From Helopsaltes ochotensis (Eukaryota > Chordata > Aves > Passeriformes > Locustellidae), in the NCBI GenBank assembly GCA_013400155.1, contig VXBM01000009.1:804240-868239 (forward strand): a stretch of 64,000 nucleotides of DNA, written 5' to 3'. The translations under genes and the position numbers were made by a program. Of the stretch, positions 25,501 to 37,465 are shown in pieces. Below the pieces are notes generated by a model that was not told where the DNA came from, ran no database searches, and was given only the letters and a program-made list of their open reading frames with translations. The first letter of the stretch is position 1. Every line of letters begins with the position of its first letter.

Positions 25501-28500
25501 ATTTTGGGCTTGAACTTACCTAGTGCTCTCTGTCAGCCTTTGGATGCTAGCAAGCCTTTGCTTTGTGAGATAGCTCTGCACAGTACTGTCATGATTGCAT
25601 GACTGCTAAATCTCTTCTTTGATAAATTAAACTAAATGGAGAGAGATGTCTCATCCTACAAGGATTTATAAAATATTTGGGATTTTTTTCTACATTTGTT
25701 CTGACCTCCTTTAATAGGGGTCATTGAAGCATTGATTTAATCAGTTTATGTGGCCAGAAATTGGCCTAGTAACTCTCTACATACCATTCTCTTTCAATGC
25801 CAGCAATTACATCAGCCACAACTGGGGAAAGTGCATACCAGGCCAGTATGACCTATATTCTAGGTTACTAGGCATATGGATTTATATTTGACTTAAAATG
25901 AGGAAAGCACATCAAGGGGCTCAAGGAACCAATTTTTACACATGATTATTCCTTTTCTCTCAACCAGTTTCATTCATCTGCAAAATTCATTACAGTTTTA
26001 TGTTTGCTTCCAGTAAAGTACTTGATTAGCACTGGGCCAAAGAGAGATTCTTCCTGATTGTCATCCAAACTTTATCAGTTGAAGATGCCCATATCCTCCA
26101 CCAGCTGTTATATGCAAATTAAAGCCTGGAGTGCTTATACTCTCCATGAATTTCTGCATTCAGATTTAACAGTCAGGCCTCAAGGATAGGATACCATACC
26201 AAACATTACATACAACTTATATGGCCTACAGTAATAAACCCTAGATACGAAGGCAAGAATTTGTTCTTATCAAAACAATCTTCTAAAAATACTATTAGCC
26301 TGGTTATAATGACAGTAAAATTTACCATTCAAATAATGTTTTTACCTCTCTCTCCAAACTAATTTAGCCTAAATTGATACAAACAGACTTCCTGCTGTTC
26401 CCTCTTTCCCTGATACTATGCTCAGCCTTTCCCTTCTGCAGTAGATCCTAAGCTTGATAAAAGGTTTTTGTCAAAAACTGGAGAGAGGGTGAGTCATCTC
26501 TAACCCATCTTCTTACTGCGTTTTTAAAGAATTGTGATACTGATGTAGTCTTCATTTTAGATACCAAGTCTGCTTTAGGTAATATTTTGTGTTTTTGCAA
26601 AAATCACCTTAACTTGCTCTTTTTCTATTATCCCTAATTGCAGTTTTACCCAGTTTCCTGGTTACATTCTTCTAATCAGTGAGTGATCAGTCATTTGTGA
26701 CCTACATTTAGAGCACTGCGGCCTTTCCTAGCATCTTGTGCTTATGCTTTCACAGCCTTTTAACCTGGTGTTTTGAGTGCCCCTTGAAATCTTTATTTTC
26801 AGCATTCTCAATGCTTCTCTCAGTTCATACAACTAAGGTTTTATGAGCTCAGCTCATCACCACATACATCCTTGTCCTGGAGCCATTAATAGTTCATCTT
26901 ACAAAAGCAGCAATGTGGACAATGTGCTCTGATAACTTCTGATTATCAGAATCAATCAGTTACAGCAATATTACTGGTACTTTGTTTTTCTTTTGATAAT
27001 ACAATCCATAGCTGGAGTTGAGTCCTCTAGAAGTTAAAAAAACCCTTAGCACAGTTTGAAAAATATTTGTCTACAATAAATCACAAAATCTGAAGTAGCT
27101 ACTGAGCTGAAGTCTGTTGATTAACTTTACATCTATGCAACTCAAAGAAGTGTTTTGCTCCAGGGAACCTGCTCAAAGAAATTCTTAGAGAATTTTTTAA
27201 TGAAGTAATTATAAAATAAGCAATACATCAACTAGCAAACTTTTGAGATACAAGTTAGGTCAAAATTTGTATTTTATGAATTTGTGAATACCACACAACA
27301 TGGGTAGTTTTATTAGATTTCAAACGCAAGCATTGCAACAAACACTTACTGTCATAAACCTGCAGTTGTTTTTGTTATCAGCTCTGTTTCTTTGATGCAG
27401 AAAATACAATTTTCATTTAAGAAATTACAGAAAATATGTTTTGATGACTTAATACCTTAATTCATTCATCTTTAAAACCTTTGCTCTTTGCAAGGCAATT
27501 GCTTCAACCTACCTGACAGAATCTTCTTGATATAATGGTTCATTGCAGGCAATGAAGGAAAATTCACTCCTACAGATTTGCAATTGCTCTGTCATAATTT
27601 CTCCCTGAAAGTGACTGAAGAGAATTAGTGGACTCCTTAAGTTCCTTCTGATGGGGCTAACTGAAGATATCTGATTGTTTGGTGGGCTCTTCATCAGGTT
27701 TTTGGAAAGCAAAAAAAACCAAAATTGTCCAAGCTCGGTTGTTATTCTTGCTGTTGCACTTGTCCTTCTACAGAGTCAAAATGCATCTATGACAGTAACA
27801 CTAACAGTCTGAGACTGACTTCTCTGTCACAGGCTGGCTTTATCCTCTGATCAGAGAATAAAAATGCTTTCATGGCTGAAACAGAAAGATTTCTTCTGAG
27901 TGTTATACTTTACTGAGACCCAAAACCCACTCTTGGTAGAGGTCTGCACAGGTCAATGGCTCCAATTGTTTGCCAAAAAGCTACAGTCTCCACAAAAGTC
28001 AATGAACAATGAAAATATCAGGAAATTTTGCCTTGTATGTTAACAATTGAATTTGACATGTTATCTCAGGTAAACATTTTTAAAGACAATTTGTATTGCA
28101 GCTATATGTCTAGTTGCAATTTCTGAAAAATGCATTGTAGAGTGAATGTGTGGTACGCACTAATTTTAAATGCCCAACAGCCTTGAGCAGAGAGCATGAA
28201 ATATTTATACCAAACACAATGAATCTAAAAAAGCTTTTTATTTGTTGTTCTTATGAATAGTGGTCTTTGCTTTGCTAGCTGCCTGCTGATGAAGAACAAA
28301 ATTAAAAGATTGTCTCCTTCTCCTAAGAAATTAGCAAAAATTTTAAAGAATCTTTAAATGAGCTTGTGAAAGACAAAATTCACAGCAATTCACACACTAC
28401 ATTCAAATTTGCCTTTCAAATGATCAAGAATCATTTGCAAGGAAAAAGATGGGTTTGACAAGGAACTGATAAGGATTTCCAGCAAGGCTGACTCAATCTT

Positions 28501-29418
28501 CAAGTCTGTCATAGCTTCATTAGGCAACTTTACTCATACAGAAGCAATTAATGGGACCAAACCTAGCTGTGAAGAAGAATAAATGTTAACAGAGATAAAG
28601 AAATTGTTGCCTTTATAGTCAGTGGAGAGAAAAAGAGAGTTTTAGTGTGTGATTTATATGATCCCTTGATACTTAGTTGATGTTGAGTAGAATTACAGCT
28701 TGGAAGTGCCTGTTTTTCAACCCTGATTTAAAAGTGACCCTGAAGTCATTGGCTTACAGGTGAATACCTACAGAGTGGAAAACTACATCTGTTTGAGTGA
28801 TCCTGCCACTTGTGTATTTGTGCCTTATTTTTCTGCATATAAATTGAGGATAATTATGTTATTTTTACAGTTTTTTCCTTTCTCTAAGCCTGTTTGGACC
28901 ACATATTCCTAAAATAAGGTCTCATTTTCTGTACAAACCAGGTTTCAATGTGGAACAGTTCAACCTCTGTATTGCCTCTGAATTGGTACGAATATGTTCA
29001 GATTTTTAATAAATAAACCACTAAATTGATTTTAATAAATTATTTTCCTGACCCAAACTGGGGCTTCTTTTTTTTTTTTTAACTAAAAGTAAAAGAGTTT
29101 CTCTTCAGCGGCACATATATATTATGCAAGTCGTCATCACATCTCAGTGTCAAGACATACTTCGTAACACTCATCTTATTTTGCCAATTGCATCAATTAG
29201 AACCACACCTTGAAGCAAAAACTAATATTTTTCAGTCGTTTCATTCTCCTCAAGAAGGCAGGTACTGCACTTTGCTATTTGGTGCTGTTGCCACCATAAA
29301 GAAGATACATGTAAATTAGCACTAAGGCAAAACACCGGAGTGATTTTTGACTCAGCATTATTTGCTGAGGCTGTGTCTCCTCTGCATGAATACGTTCAGA
29401 AAGCAGGAGGTTGAGGAT
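19561..29418. other. Nearly 10 kb of repeat-poor AT-rich sequence
   Basis: No CR1, LTR or other repeat family is visible in this whole stretch, and no ORF exceeds 101 codons. It includes one perfect hairpin (22879-22908). ORFs such as 20261-20566 (minus) and 22393-22668 (plus) have low-complexity or hydrophobic composition expected of AT-rich sequence and match nothing I know. Absence of repeats over this length is compatible with a conserved regulatory desert or long intron, but conservation cannot be judged from one sequence. Confidence 0.5.
22879..22908. repeat. Perfect 13-bp inverted repeat (hairpin)
   Basis: The left arm ATCTTTATGAAAT (22879-22891) and right arm ATTTCATAAAGAT (22896-22908) are exact reverse complements around an AGAG loop. 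The arms are AT-rich. No flanking conserved element or polyadenylation context tells what, if anything, it does. Confidence 0.9.
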
Positions 29419-29465
29419 ATCATAGAATCATAGAATACTTCAGCTTAGCAGTGGCCAGAGCAGTA
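29419..29465 (-). mobile_element. CR1 LINE tail stub, minus strand
   Basis: TATCATAGAATCATAGAATA is the antisense of the CR1 3' terminal octamer repeat (ATTCTATG). Almost nothing else of the element is present, so reverse transcription must have stopped almost at once or the rest has decayed. Confidence 0.65.
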
Positions 29466-32400
29466 AATCTGAACATATAGATCTCTGATTTTCAGTAATG
29501 CAGAGAATTTAAATTTTCGTTAGTTTTGGGGTTTTTTTTTAATTCTGATATTTCTCAATCAGTTATATTTGAAAAATAATGGTAAAGGATAGGAAAGGAT
29601 TAAAGAACACTAAATGTAAATCCCACTAATCTTAAATTATCTCTGTTGTTCAACCCAATGGGAACATCCAAGTGTTTTCCAAAAGGTAGATGGGCATGCA
29701 AGTACAACAGATCAAAGAGAAGCTAAGATTTCACCTTGTACAGCAACACAACTGAAAATGAGCTACCAGAATACCATGTGGTGCTAGAAAATCATCTGGC
29801 TTGCTGTGAACAAGGGCTTGACATTGCAAAGTTAAAACCTCCAAGTGACTCTTAGATGAGGGGGCCTCAGTGGAGCTGTCTGGCTGAAGTGTTGAGCAGG
29901 CTGGTTTGGCACGGAAGAAGAAATTGCAGAAGGGTGTCCACCCACCAGAAAACATGAGTAACCGCCCTGATGCTTTAGGACGACTGACTGCACGAGGGAA
30001 GTCATATGCCACGCTGAGGTTTTATTTTGCTCTTTCAGGAGTGTTTTCATATATGAACAAGTTTTCTGACAGTATCTTCAGAACAAACCCCTCTGTAACA
30101 TCGTCCAGTGAAATACCAGAAATGTCAGATAGAAACTGAGAAGGAAGTAGGTGTGGAAAAAATGCCATGTAATTACAATTGAGCAAAATATCTGTTCTAA
30201 CATTTGAGGAACAATGCAATTTTTATACACAACTTTATATCAAAATATTCTGATAAAATTTTAATAATTCAGAGTATTTCAACTTTAAAAATAATTAATT
30301 ACATATGCTTATATACAGGAATCCCACACATATTCTGTGGGCCTGGATATCTAAAATTTCCCACCACAAAGTGATGGGGACAGAGCAAGAAATGTGTCAC
30401 AGTTACCAAACTAAGGATATTGGGTTTTTTAAATTAATTCTGTAGTTAATACCCCGTGAAGACTCTGCTTCTTCACTGGCTGAATCACACTGAAGTAGTA
30501 ATATCCCATGAAAACTCTACCTCTTCATTAACTGAATCACACTGATGTAGAAGAACTAAGACTTTTTAGCTAAGACGTTTTTCCACTCAAAAAACCCCTC
30601 AAAAACCTTGAGCTTTTTTTTAAAGACAAAATTAAATACATTATTGATTCTCAATTAAGTTTCAACATATTAAATTACAATTGTTACTTTTATTTTTAAT
30701 TTCTTCAAAGTCGAAACTTTATGTAAGTATTATAAGGCTGTTTGTGTTGGATTGTAGGCAGGAAAAGCTTAAATTTTTCAAACTTCTTTTCTTTATTGGA
30801 AGATGCTTGGCAAATTTGAGATAACTTTAAGAATAATTCCCTCTTTTCTCTGCAACAAACTTGCTTTCTCTATAGATGAAACATGTTTTATTGTTATTCA
30901 TTTAAAAACTTTCAGAGACCTACAAATTAGTACCATGTAAATACCAAAAGTAAATTAAATCACAGTCTTTTGACAGATTCATCAATATTTATTCTTTAAT
31001 TCATATCTCAACTGAAATTTCACCCTAATTATTAGCAGGCAAATAATGAGCTTCTTTTATAAGGCCATTATGTCATGATAGCTGAAGAGTATTCGAAGAT
31101 TTGCACTTCTCATAAGCTTTCTAGTACTTGCCTCGTACTTCACCAAGAGTGCACTGAACTCTTATATATAACTGTTTTATCTGATAAGTATTTTGCTTAC
31201 AGATTCTAATCTTTAAAACAAAGCAATCTCTCCTTCTAGTCAGTCTCCTAGCAACAAAGCTTACTTCCCTTGCGTCTGAATACTGAAGAATTTATGGATA
31301 CTTAAGCTTCTTGTCTTATTTTTGACTTATTCTCAAGAAAGGTTTTGTTTCCTTAAATTGCTATAAGTCAATGCAAATAGGCAATTTTAAGCCTTTTTTG
31401 TTAAACAAAACACCACCTTAACACATTTATAATCTAATCAAATTCAGCTGGGCCACACACATATTAAGCTTTTATATTCCATATGTAATGCTGACAGTAT
31501 CAGATAGCAATAGGAAAAGATTCTCTTCTTAGAAGTGTAGGAGGAGTTTGCAGCTAGTAGAGTAGCAAATTTCTCAAGCGTGAATTCCCTTCAACACACA
31601 GAAAACAGCTTTCTTTTATTAATTGATTGTTCTGCCCTATAGGACACCCTAAAGTAACAAACCTTTGTTGATAAAAGTGTTTTCACTTGTCAGCAGAAGG
31701 GATTTGGTTAAAGATTTGGCTTCTTTGTTCCATAAGGCTAAATATTAAAGAGGAAACATGGGCAGCTCACCAACTGCTTCTTTCCTGTCCCGTGGCCTTT
31801 GCATATGCTGAGTGCTCTGCAGTTTGGAACATTGCTGAGCTCCTTTCTGTTACTGTCCCTGAACACTGAGGGACCATGTCAGTAATGCTCACCCATTATC
31901 GCATCAAGTGTGTAAGACATTTGAATTCTATTTATCTGGTCATCTTGAGGATACCAAATATCATTATACTCATGCTGTAAAATCCTTGGGTTATCCTACA
32001 GAAAGTGTATTTAACATGGCAATCTCCCCTGATAAAAGCAGAAAGCTTCACAATGTCTCTGTTTATTAAACATGAGCTTATAAGGAGATGGAGAAAGACT
32101 GTGAGTGCCATTGTATCACTATCTTTTCTTCTTTATATTCCCTCAAGTATGGCTCTCTCTTGATTATTCTATTTTATTTCTTTTTTCTTCTGATTTGGCT
32201 AAAATTGGAAGAGGTAGAGGTCTCAAAGATCTTAAGATGCAAAGGGGTGTTGGGAAGAGGAAAGATCCTTCAGATACTAAGTCTTTATAATGTCTAAGAT
32301 CAGAAAGAGAGAGAATACCAGGTTCCAAGTCTCATTAGTCCCAACACTTTGAGAAATAGTAATTATTATTAGAAATCATCAGAGACAATACTATAGTCTC

Positions 32401-33299
32401 AGGTCATTTTCCAGGCCCCCAAATAATTTAGGCAAGTTCATAGTATTTTAAGTGGTGCTCTTTTACTATTCTTTGGATTTTATACTCTTTTGGGGTTTTT
32501 TTACAGTTATTGAACAACAACTACACCATGCATTTTGCTCTTGGCCTAGGTATTTTCCCGTCTCCCCTCTGGCTCATAGTCTGCAAATCGTGGCAATCTG
32601 TATGCCAGTATTAGGCAAGGTAACACTTTTTTTTTCCTACTAAAGTGAACTTTCAGAAGATACTTGATAATCTGGTAGCCTTCCTACATGGATTTGCAGA
32701 AGAAGAATTCAGTATGTTACAGAGTGGTTGTCTGAGCCAATTTTCTATCAACACTTTAATTATTGTTATGACCTTGTGTCTTGTAATGCAGTATTTTTGT
32801 ACTACACTTCTGTCAATGGCTATGGCCTTGGAATTCTCTGTTGCTCACACAATCCTTGTGATGCTTGCCTTATTCTATGGGATATTTCTGCAGGAGATTT
32901 TCCTGCAGCAGCTTCAGAGAAATGAAAAACAGTGTACCCCTTCTGATTTGTGCCATCTCAACAGAGGCTGACACAATTTCTGTTTTTCTATTATTTTTTG
33001 TATATAATGCTGGAAAGATTTTTATTTTTCAATTTCTTTTTCAGTTTGTCAAAGTTAGAATGAACTCTGAGGATATTTATAGGCAGCTTATTACTTGAAA
33101 ACATAACTTGAGTCCTGTCTCTTTGTAAAATATGATCAGTTCTGTGCTAAGCTTTTTAAGGAGAAGATTTTTCATCACACCTTCAGAGTTCCTTGTTGAA
33201 ATGCTGAGGCAATCAATCTGACTGTAAATCCACTGACCCACCACTCATGGAAAGTCCATTACCTTATTGCTTGAAAAAAGTATGTTCTTACTGTGAAGT
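29466..33299. other. Unique sequence, no gene recognised
   Basis: A less AT-rich patch at 29740-30010 carries overlapping short ORFs on both strands and no known domain. A degenerate tandem duplication is at 30442-30546. ORFs at 32645-32971 and 32728-32925 (plus) are hydrophobic but lack a clear start context and known family. No repeat family is visible. Confidence 0.45.
30442..30546. repeat. Degenerate ~52-bp tandem duplication
   Basis: Two adjacent copies begin GTAGTTAATACCCCGTGAAG (30442) and GTAGTAATATCCCATGAAAA (30495). Both end in CTGAATCACACTGA. The copies differ at many positions, so the duplication is old. It is not part of a known repeat family. Confidence 0.88.
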
Positions 33300-33780
33300 C
33301 ACGAAAGTCACCATCCCCTTCTTTTTGCCTTGTCACACTAAAGCACCTGGGAACAATTAAAGCAGTCTCTGGAAGCTCTTGTCAGGGCTGCTCTCCTGAG
33401 GACACAGGGCAGGGATTGGCAGTCAGGGGTGGTTCCACAGCTGCAGATGGGGACCAGGACATCCAGGACAGCCAGGGCAGCCCAGCCCCAGCACTGACCC
33501 TGGGGATAGGGGTAAGGATCAGTCAAGGCCAAGCTGGGCTTGGCTCAGGTGAGGGCCCATGGGCAGGTGGAAGCTGGAGACTCTCGTTGTGTGGCTTTAC
33601 TGGGCAAGACCTGACATCCTGCAGGAGCAGCTGTGGGTCCTGGGCCGTGGGCAGTCTGGAGGAGGCCAGGCAGGGCTCTCCTGACCTTGTGTCTGATAAC
33701 ACCTGAGCTGGAGACGGCACCTGGCCCATCCACTGCAGCAGGCACAAATGGACACATTCTCCATGCATTTATCTAGCCCC
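33300..33780. other. GC-rich island of unknown origin
   Basis: From about 33340 to 33770 the sequence changes abruptly to GC-rich, with many CAGG and GGCAG words, then returns to AT-rich. The plus strand is open for 137 codons (33293-33706), the longest ORF in the window, and the minus strand is open in two frames (33523-33768 and 33545-33757). Being open in several frames is a result of GC richness, because stop codons are AT-rich. The peptide is rich in Gly, Ser, Gln and Pro and has no domain I recognise. The island ends about 100 bases before a CR1 tail. It may be a piece of an LTR or other GC-rich repeat, a CpG-poor remnant of an exon or a minisatellite relic. I see no clean tandem period. 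Confidence 0.4.
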
Positions 33781-33864
33781 TTTTTTCAACAAAAGCTCAA
33801 GTGTTTTCAGCTCCTCAGTGCATTCTGACAAGAATTTCTATATAATTTTCAGTGTAATGAGAAC

Positions 33865-34175
33865 CTACAGGAGGACAGTAAGGGATTTTTTTCATGGAAC
33901 GCAGCTGTAGGTCAAGGAATAATGATTTAAATGAGAATCTGGTACAGTTATATTAGATATTGGGAAGAAATTCTTTACTGTGGGGGTGGTAAGACACCAG
34001 AACAGTTTGCCCAGAAAATCTGTGCCATCCCTGGAAATGTTCAAGGTCAAATCGGACAGGGCTCTGAGTATCTTGGTCTAGTAGACAGCATCCTTACCTC
34101 TAGCAGGTGGGATGGACTAGATGATCTTCAAAGGTTCCTTCCAACCCAAACCCTTCAATGATTCTATTATTGATG
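33865..34175 (+). mobile_element. CR1 LINE 3' end fragment
   Basis: This shows the standard bird CR1 3' end: TTAGATATTGGGAAGAAATT, CTTTACTGTGGGGGTGGTAA, a TGCCATCCCTGGAAATGTTC block, then GATGGACTAGATGATCTTCA, AGGTTCCTTCCAACCCAAAC and one ATTCTATTATTGATG-type tail. The peptide equivalents of RLDIRKKFF and the VRHQNSLPR part of ORF2 can be followed but the frame is broken. The fragment is 5'-truncated. It lies about 90 bases after the GC-rich island. Confidence 0.92.
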
Positions 34176-34849
34176 TCCTCATTCCTGGGTGGATTGCAGT
34201 TCACATGTGCTTTTCAGAATGTGTATATTGTGTTCTGGGGAACGATGCAGATTCAACCCCTCTTGTTGGAGCCAATCCACTATGCAACAAAATATATGGA
34301 AATGATGGGTCCAGAACTACTACCAACAACTCTGTGAGGTCCAGACATGAGAGGTATTCTGCATTGGACACAGAACAAACAGGTGGCAGACCACCTGTTT
34401 TGCATACCTTATCTGACCATTATCTGGAATTTCTGGATAGTATCTAGCAGGCCAATTCCCAAAGCAAGTAGGCAATAAAAAGCATATTATAAAAGATTGG
34501 AGGATATGATGGTCCTGCAGAAAGCAGTGCCTGATTCAATGGCCTAGGAATAAGTGGTTCAGCCAGGAAGGTGAAAAGCTGATACCCATTGCTTAATTTC
34601 CTAGGATTTATTTTTTGCTATTCCCCCCCAAAAAAGATTTCTGGAAGTTAACTGAATGCAGTGTCTATGTCATCACCTAAAGCAAACAGCTATGGGTAAT
34701 TGCTGTGATGGATTATAAAGTACTTCAGAATGAAGCCATTGAATTGAATAGTTTGAGGTACCTGAAATAAAAGTTTAGGATTGTTAGAATTTATTCACTC
34801 TTCAAACAAAGTCCCAAATTATGCAGAATTCAAGCAGCCTGGACACATA
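34176..34849. other. Unique sequence between two CR1 tails
   Basis: No repeat or gene recognised. The plus ORF at 34121-34447 starts inside the CR1 tail and runs into unique sequence, so it is a chance reading frame. Confidence 0.5.
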
Positions 34850-34955
34850 ACCCAAACTCTCCTAATCTGCCTGTGGCAGGGGTCTTGTAACCCTCTGATT
34901 TTTGAGGTCCATTACAACCCAAACCATTCTATGATTTTATGATTCTATGATAACT
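34850..34955 (+). mobile_element. CR1 LINE 3' tail
   Basis: Contains GGCAGGGGTCTTGTAACCCT, then TTTGAGGTCCATTACAACCC and AAACCATTCTATGATTTTAT with three ATTCTATG-type octamers. Only the 3' UTR of the element remains. It is in the same orientation as the CR1 tail ending at 34175, about 675 bases away, so both could derive from independent insertions. Confidence 0.88.
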
Positions 34956-37374
34956 TCTCTTGCTTTCTTAAAATGTCATCTGACCCTGGAAGAAGCTAGA
35001 GATAGCTCTCTCTCTCCAGAGCCATCATAATCTTGCCTGCAGGGCATCTTCTGTTTGGTGCTCTCAGAGCAAGCCTAAGAGCTCTGCTCTGTCCAAAAAT
35101 GTGTCTGCACACATGCCCATCTGCCAACTGCACTGTATCTAGGGCACTACTGATGTTAAGGACATCTTAGATTCAGGTGGCTGCTTTGCTTGAAAGCTTC
35201 TTTTACCCAGGCCTTTAATATTTTTTAATATCTTTTTGTATATGAATTGTTTGATATGTCAGGATAGAATAAATAAATACACTTGCTGCTGTTGGAAATC
35301 TCTCTACTTTGAATATCTAAATATTCATCAGACCCAAGAGGAAACAAGCGTAAAACTAATTGTAATTAAGTGTTTGGGACACACAAGGAGGAAAATCTGA
35401 AAATTTGCCATTATGTTCTATTTATTATTTTAATTTTATAGTAAGTATTCAATGGACAATGGCAGATAATTATGCTAGCCTTCCTTTTCTATGTGAGTTC
35501 TCTAATCAACACATTTTAGACTTGTGGTTCATTCTCTCTCTTTCCACTCATTTCTGACACTCAACTGTGCCACGTTGAACAGTTTCACTGAAAGGACCTA
35601 AGAATCCTCCCCTCATTCTTTCCTCAGTGTATGTGTAGGATAGGATATCTAAATGTTTAGGTCTTTCTTGTGTGATAAGATATACGAATTCAAACACTGC
35701 TCATACTCTGCTGTAAATGTAGGGGATTGTAGATTCCAATGAGAATTTTTTTAAGTTCTCTGTATATCAGAAATTGTTTTCTGGCAGAGGCAAAGATGGA
35801 GGAAAGAAGAATCCAGGTTAATGAGGCACAATGCAAGTAGTCACCTGGAAGAGGGATTCACCTGCATTCATCTTCTGCTATGCTGTAGCTCTTCCTCTTG
35901 TGTTCAACAGCTTCTACTCCCCAAGGAAGAGAAAAAATAGTTGCCTGAAGAAAAAAAAGAGCATATCCACTATTCCTTATATGCCTTTTTTCTCTGAAGT
36001 GCATAAATTGCTTTTTCTCCAGTCCAAAGCCTAGAGAATATCTGTCATAGCTTCAGCACTACAATCTGACCTTTTGCTTTCCTCTTCCAGCACAGGCTTC
36101 TTCTGCCCATGTTTTATATGTCCCTTAATTCTACACAGCCCCCATGTGTTTAGGACATTATCTGTTCTCTCAGAGTTCTAGTGATACCTTGGTGGGGCTG
36201 GAATTCTCAGTGGTACAAACATCTTATTAGTGATGGGCCAAAATGGCATTTCTGTCATCCTTGAATTTACCTTGACAGGGAGTTCCATGAATCCATTGTA
36301 TTTCATAGCATATTTTTTATTCAGCCAAGACTCTACTTTTTATGAATGTTAGAGGGGTGAATACAGCATGCTTTTGTATCTTTTTATTGATTTCTTTTAT
36401 AGACTTACCATTTTCCACATATACACAGCATTATAGAAATCATAGTTTTGTGAACATGCCTTTAACTAGCATCTGTGGTTCAGTCATCTTACAATAATTT
36501 TACAACATCATTAAACCTCGCTGATAGCATAGATCTCATTAAATCACAGGGTATCTCACTGATTTAAGAATGTAAAAATCATTTCCTGTAAACGAAAAAT
36601 GTATGAAAGAAAGATTTTCGTCTGTTCTATTAAATTTTATTATAAAAAAAGATAATACATTTAACAGACAGAACTATTCTATCAAATGTTTTATTATGTC
36701 ATTAAACTTTAAATACCTTCATGCTTTCAAGAAAAGAGAACAGATTATGCATTTAGAAGACTTCATAAACAAAGCTTAAAATTCATTCAGCAATTAAGAA
36801 ACTAAAGAAAAATCTTTTTTCATGTATTTTTGTCATGAGTTACTTTTTTTTTTCTGCACCCATTTACAGCTGAAATAATAGGAATCATTTTAAATGTATA
36901 AAAATGGAAACAAACCTAATGTGGGCTTCACTGTGTAGGCTAGGATTCTTTCACAGATATTATTGTCATTCATTTTCCAAAGGCCAACACTGAAAAAAGC
37001 AGCTCTGGCTGTAAAGAACAGGAAACAGGAACAGCAAAGCACAATTACACCTACAACTGTATAATATAGTCAGAATATAGCTAAGCAATACCCCGTCAAA
37101 GTTAGCTGCAGAAAGTTACTGTGATCATTATTTCTCATTTTATAAGAGCCACTTTTTGAGTGCCTATAAAATTAATCAGTACAAAGTTCAGGAGCTTTCA
37201 AAATGCAGGTCACTACTTTGTTGAGGAGATTAAGTAACCTTCAAGACCACTTTATATAATTTTTAATTAATTCATCTTTTTTCTGATGGCTGTGAAGAGC
37301 AGGATGTAATTGGGGACCACCACTCAAGGCTTAAGTAAACAAATTCATTGCTAAAAGCAGTCACTTCTGACAAT
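34956..37374. other. Unique AT-rich sequence, nothing recognised
   Basis: A slightly GC-richer stretch at about 34980-35210 could be decayed repeat, but I cannot name it. The remainder is AT-rich without ORFs above 70 codons. Confidence 0.45.
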
Positions 37375-37465
37375 CCGGCTGCGCCTGGGGTTGGCGGGCA
37401 GCGCACACGTGGGGCCCCCAATTCCACCTGGGATGGGACCACACGGGAGGCAGATGGTCATCCTC
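37375..37465. other. Tiny GC-rich, CpG-bearing patch
   Basis: About 90 bases with several CpG, including GGCTGCGCCTGGGGTTGGCG and a CACGTG E-box core near 37408, stand in very AT-rich surroundings. CpG normally decays in methylated vertebrate DNA, so the patch is either young, unmethylated or recently inserted. No terminal repeat or coding frame is visible. It resembles a short piece of a GC-rich LTR, but this is a guess. Confidence 0.45.

Noticed and set aside
33293..33706. The 137-codon plus ORF as a protein-coding gene
   Set aside because: It lies in a GC-rich block where stop codons are rare in all frames, has two minus-strand ORFs over the same bases and shows no domain or promoter context. 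Kept only as part of the GC-rich island.
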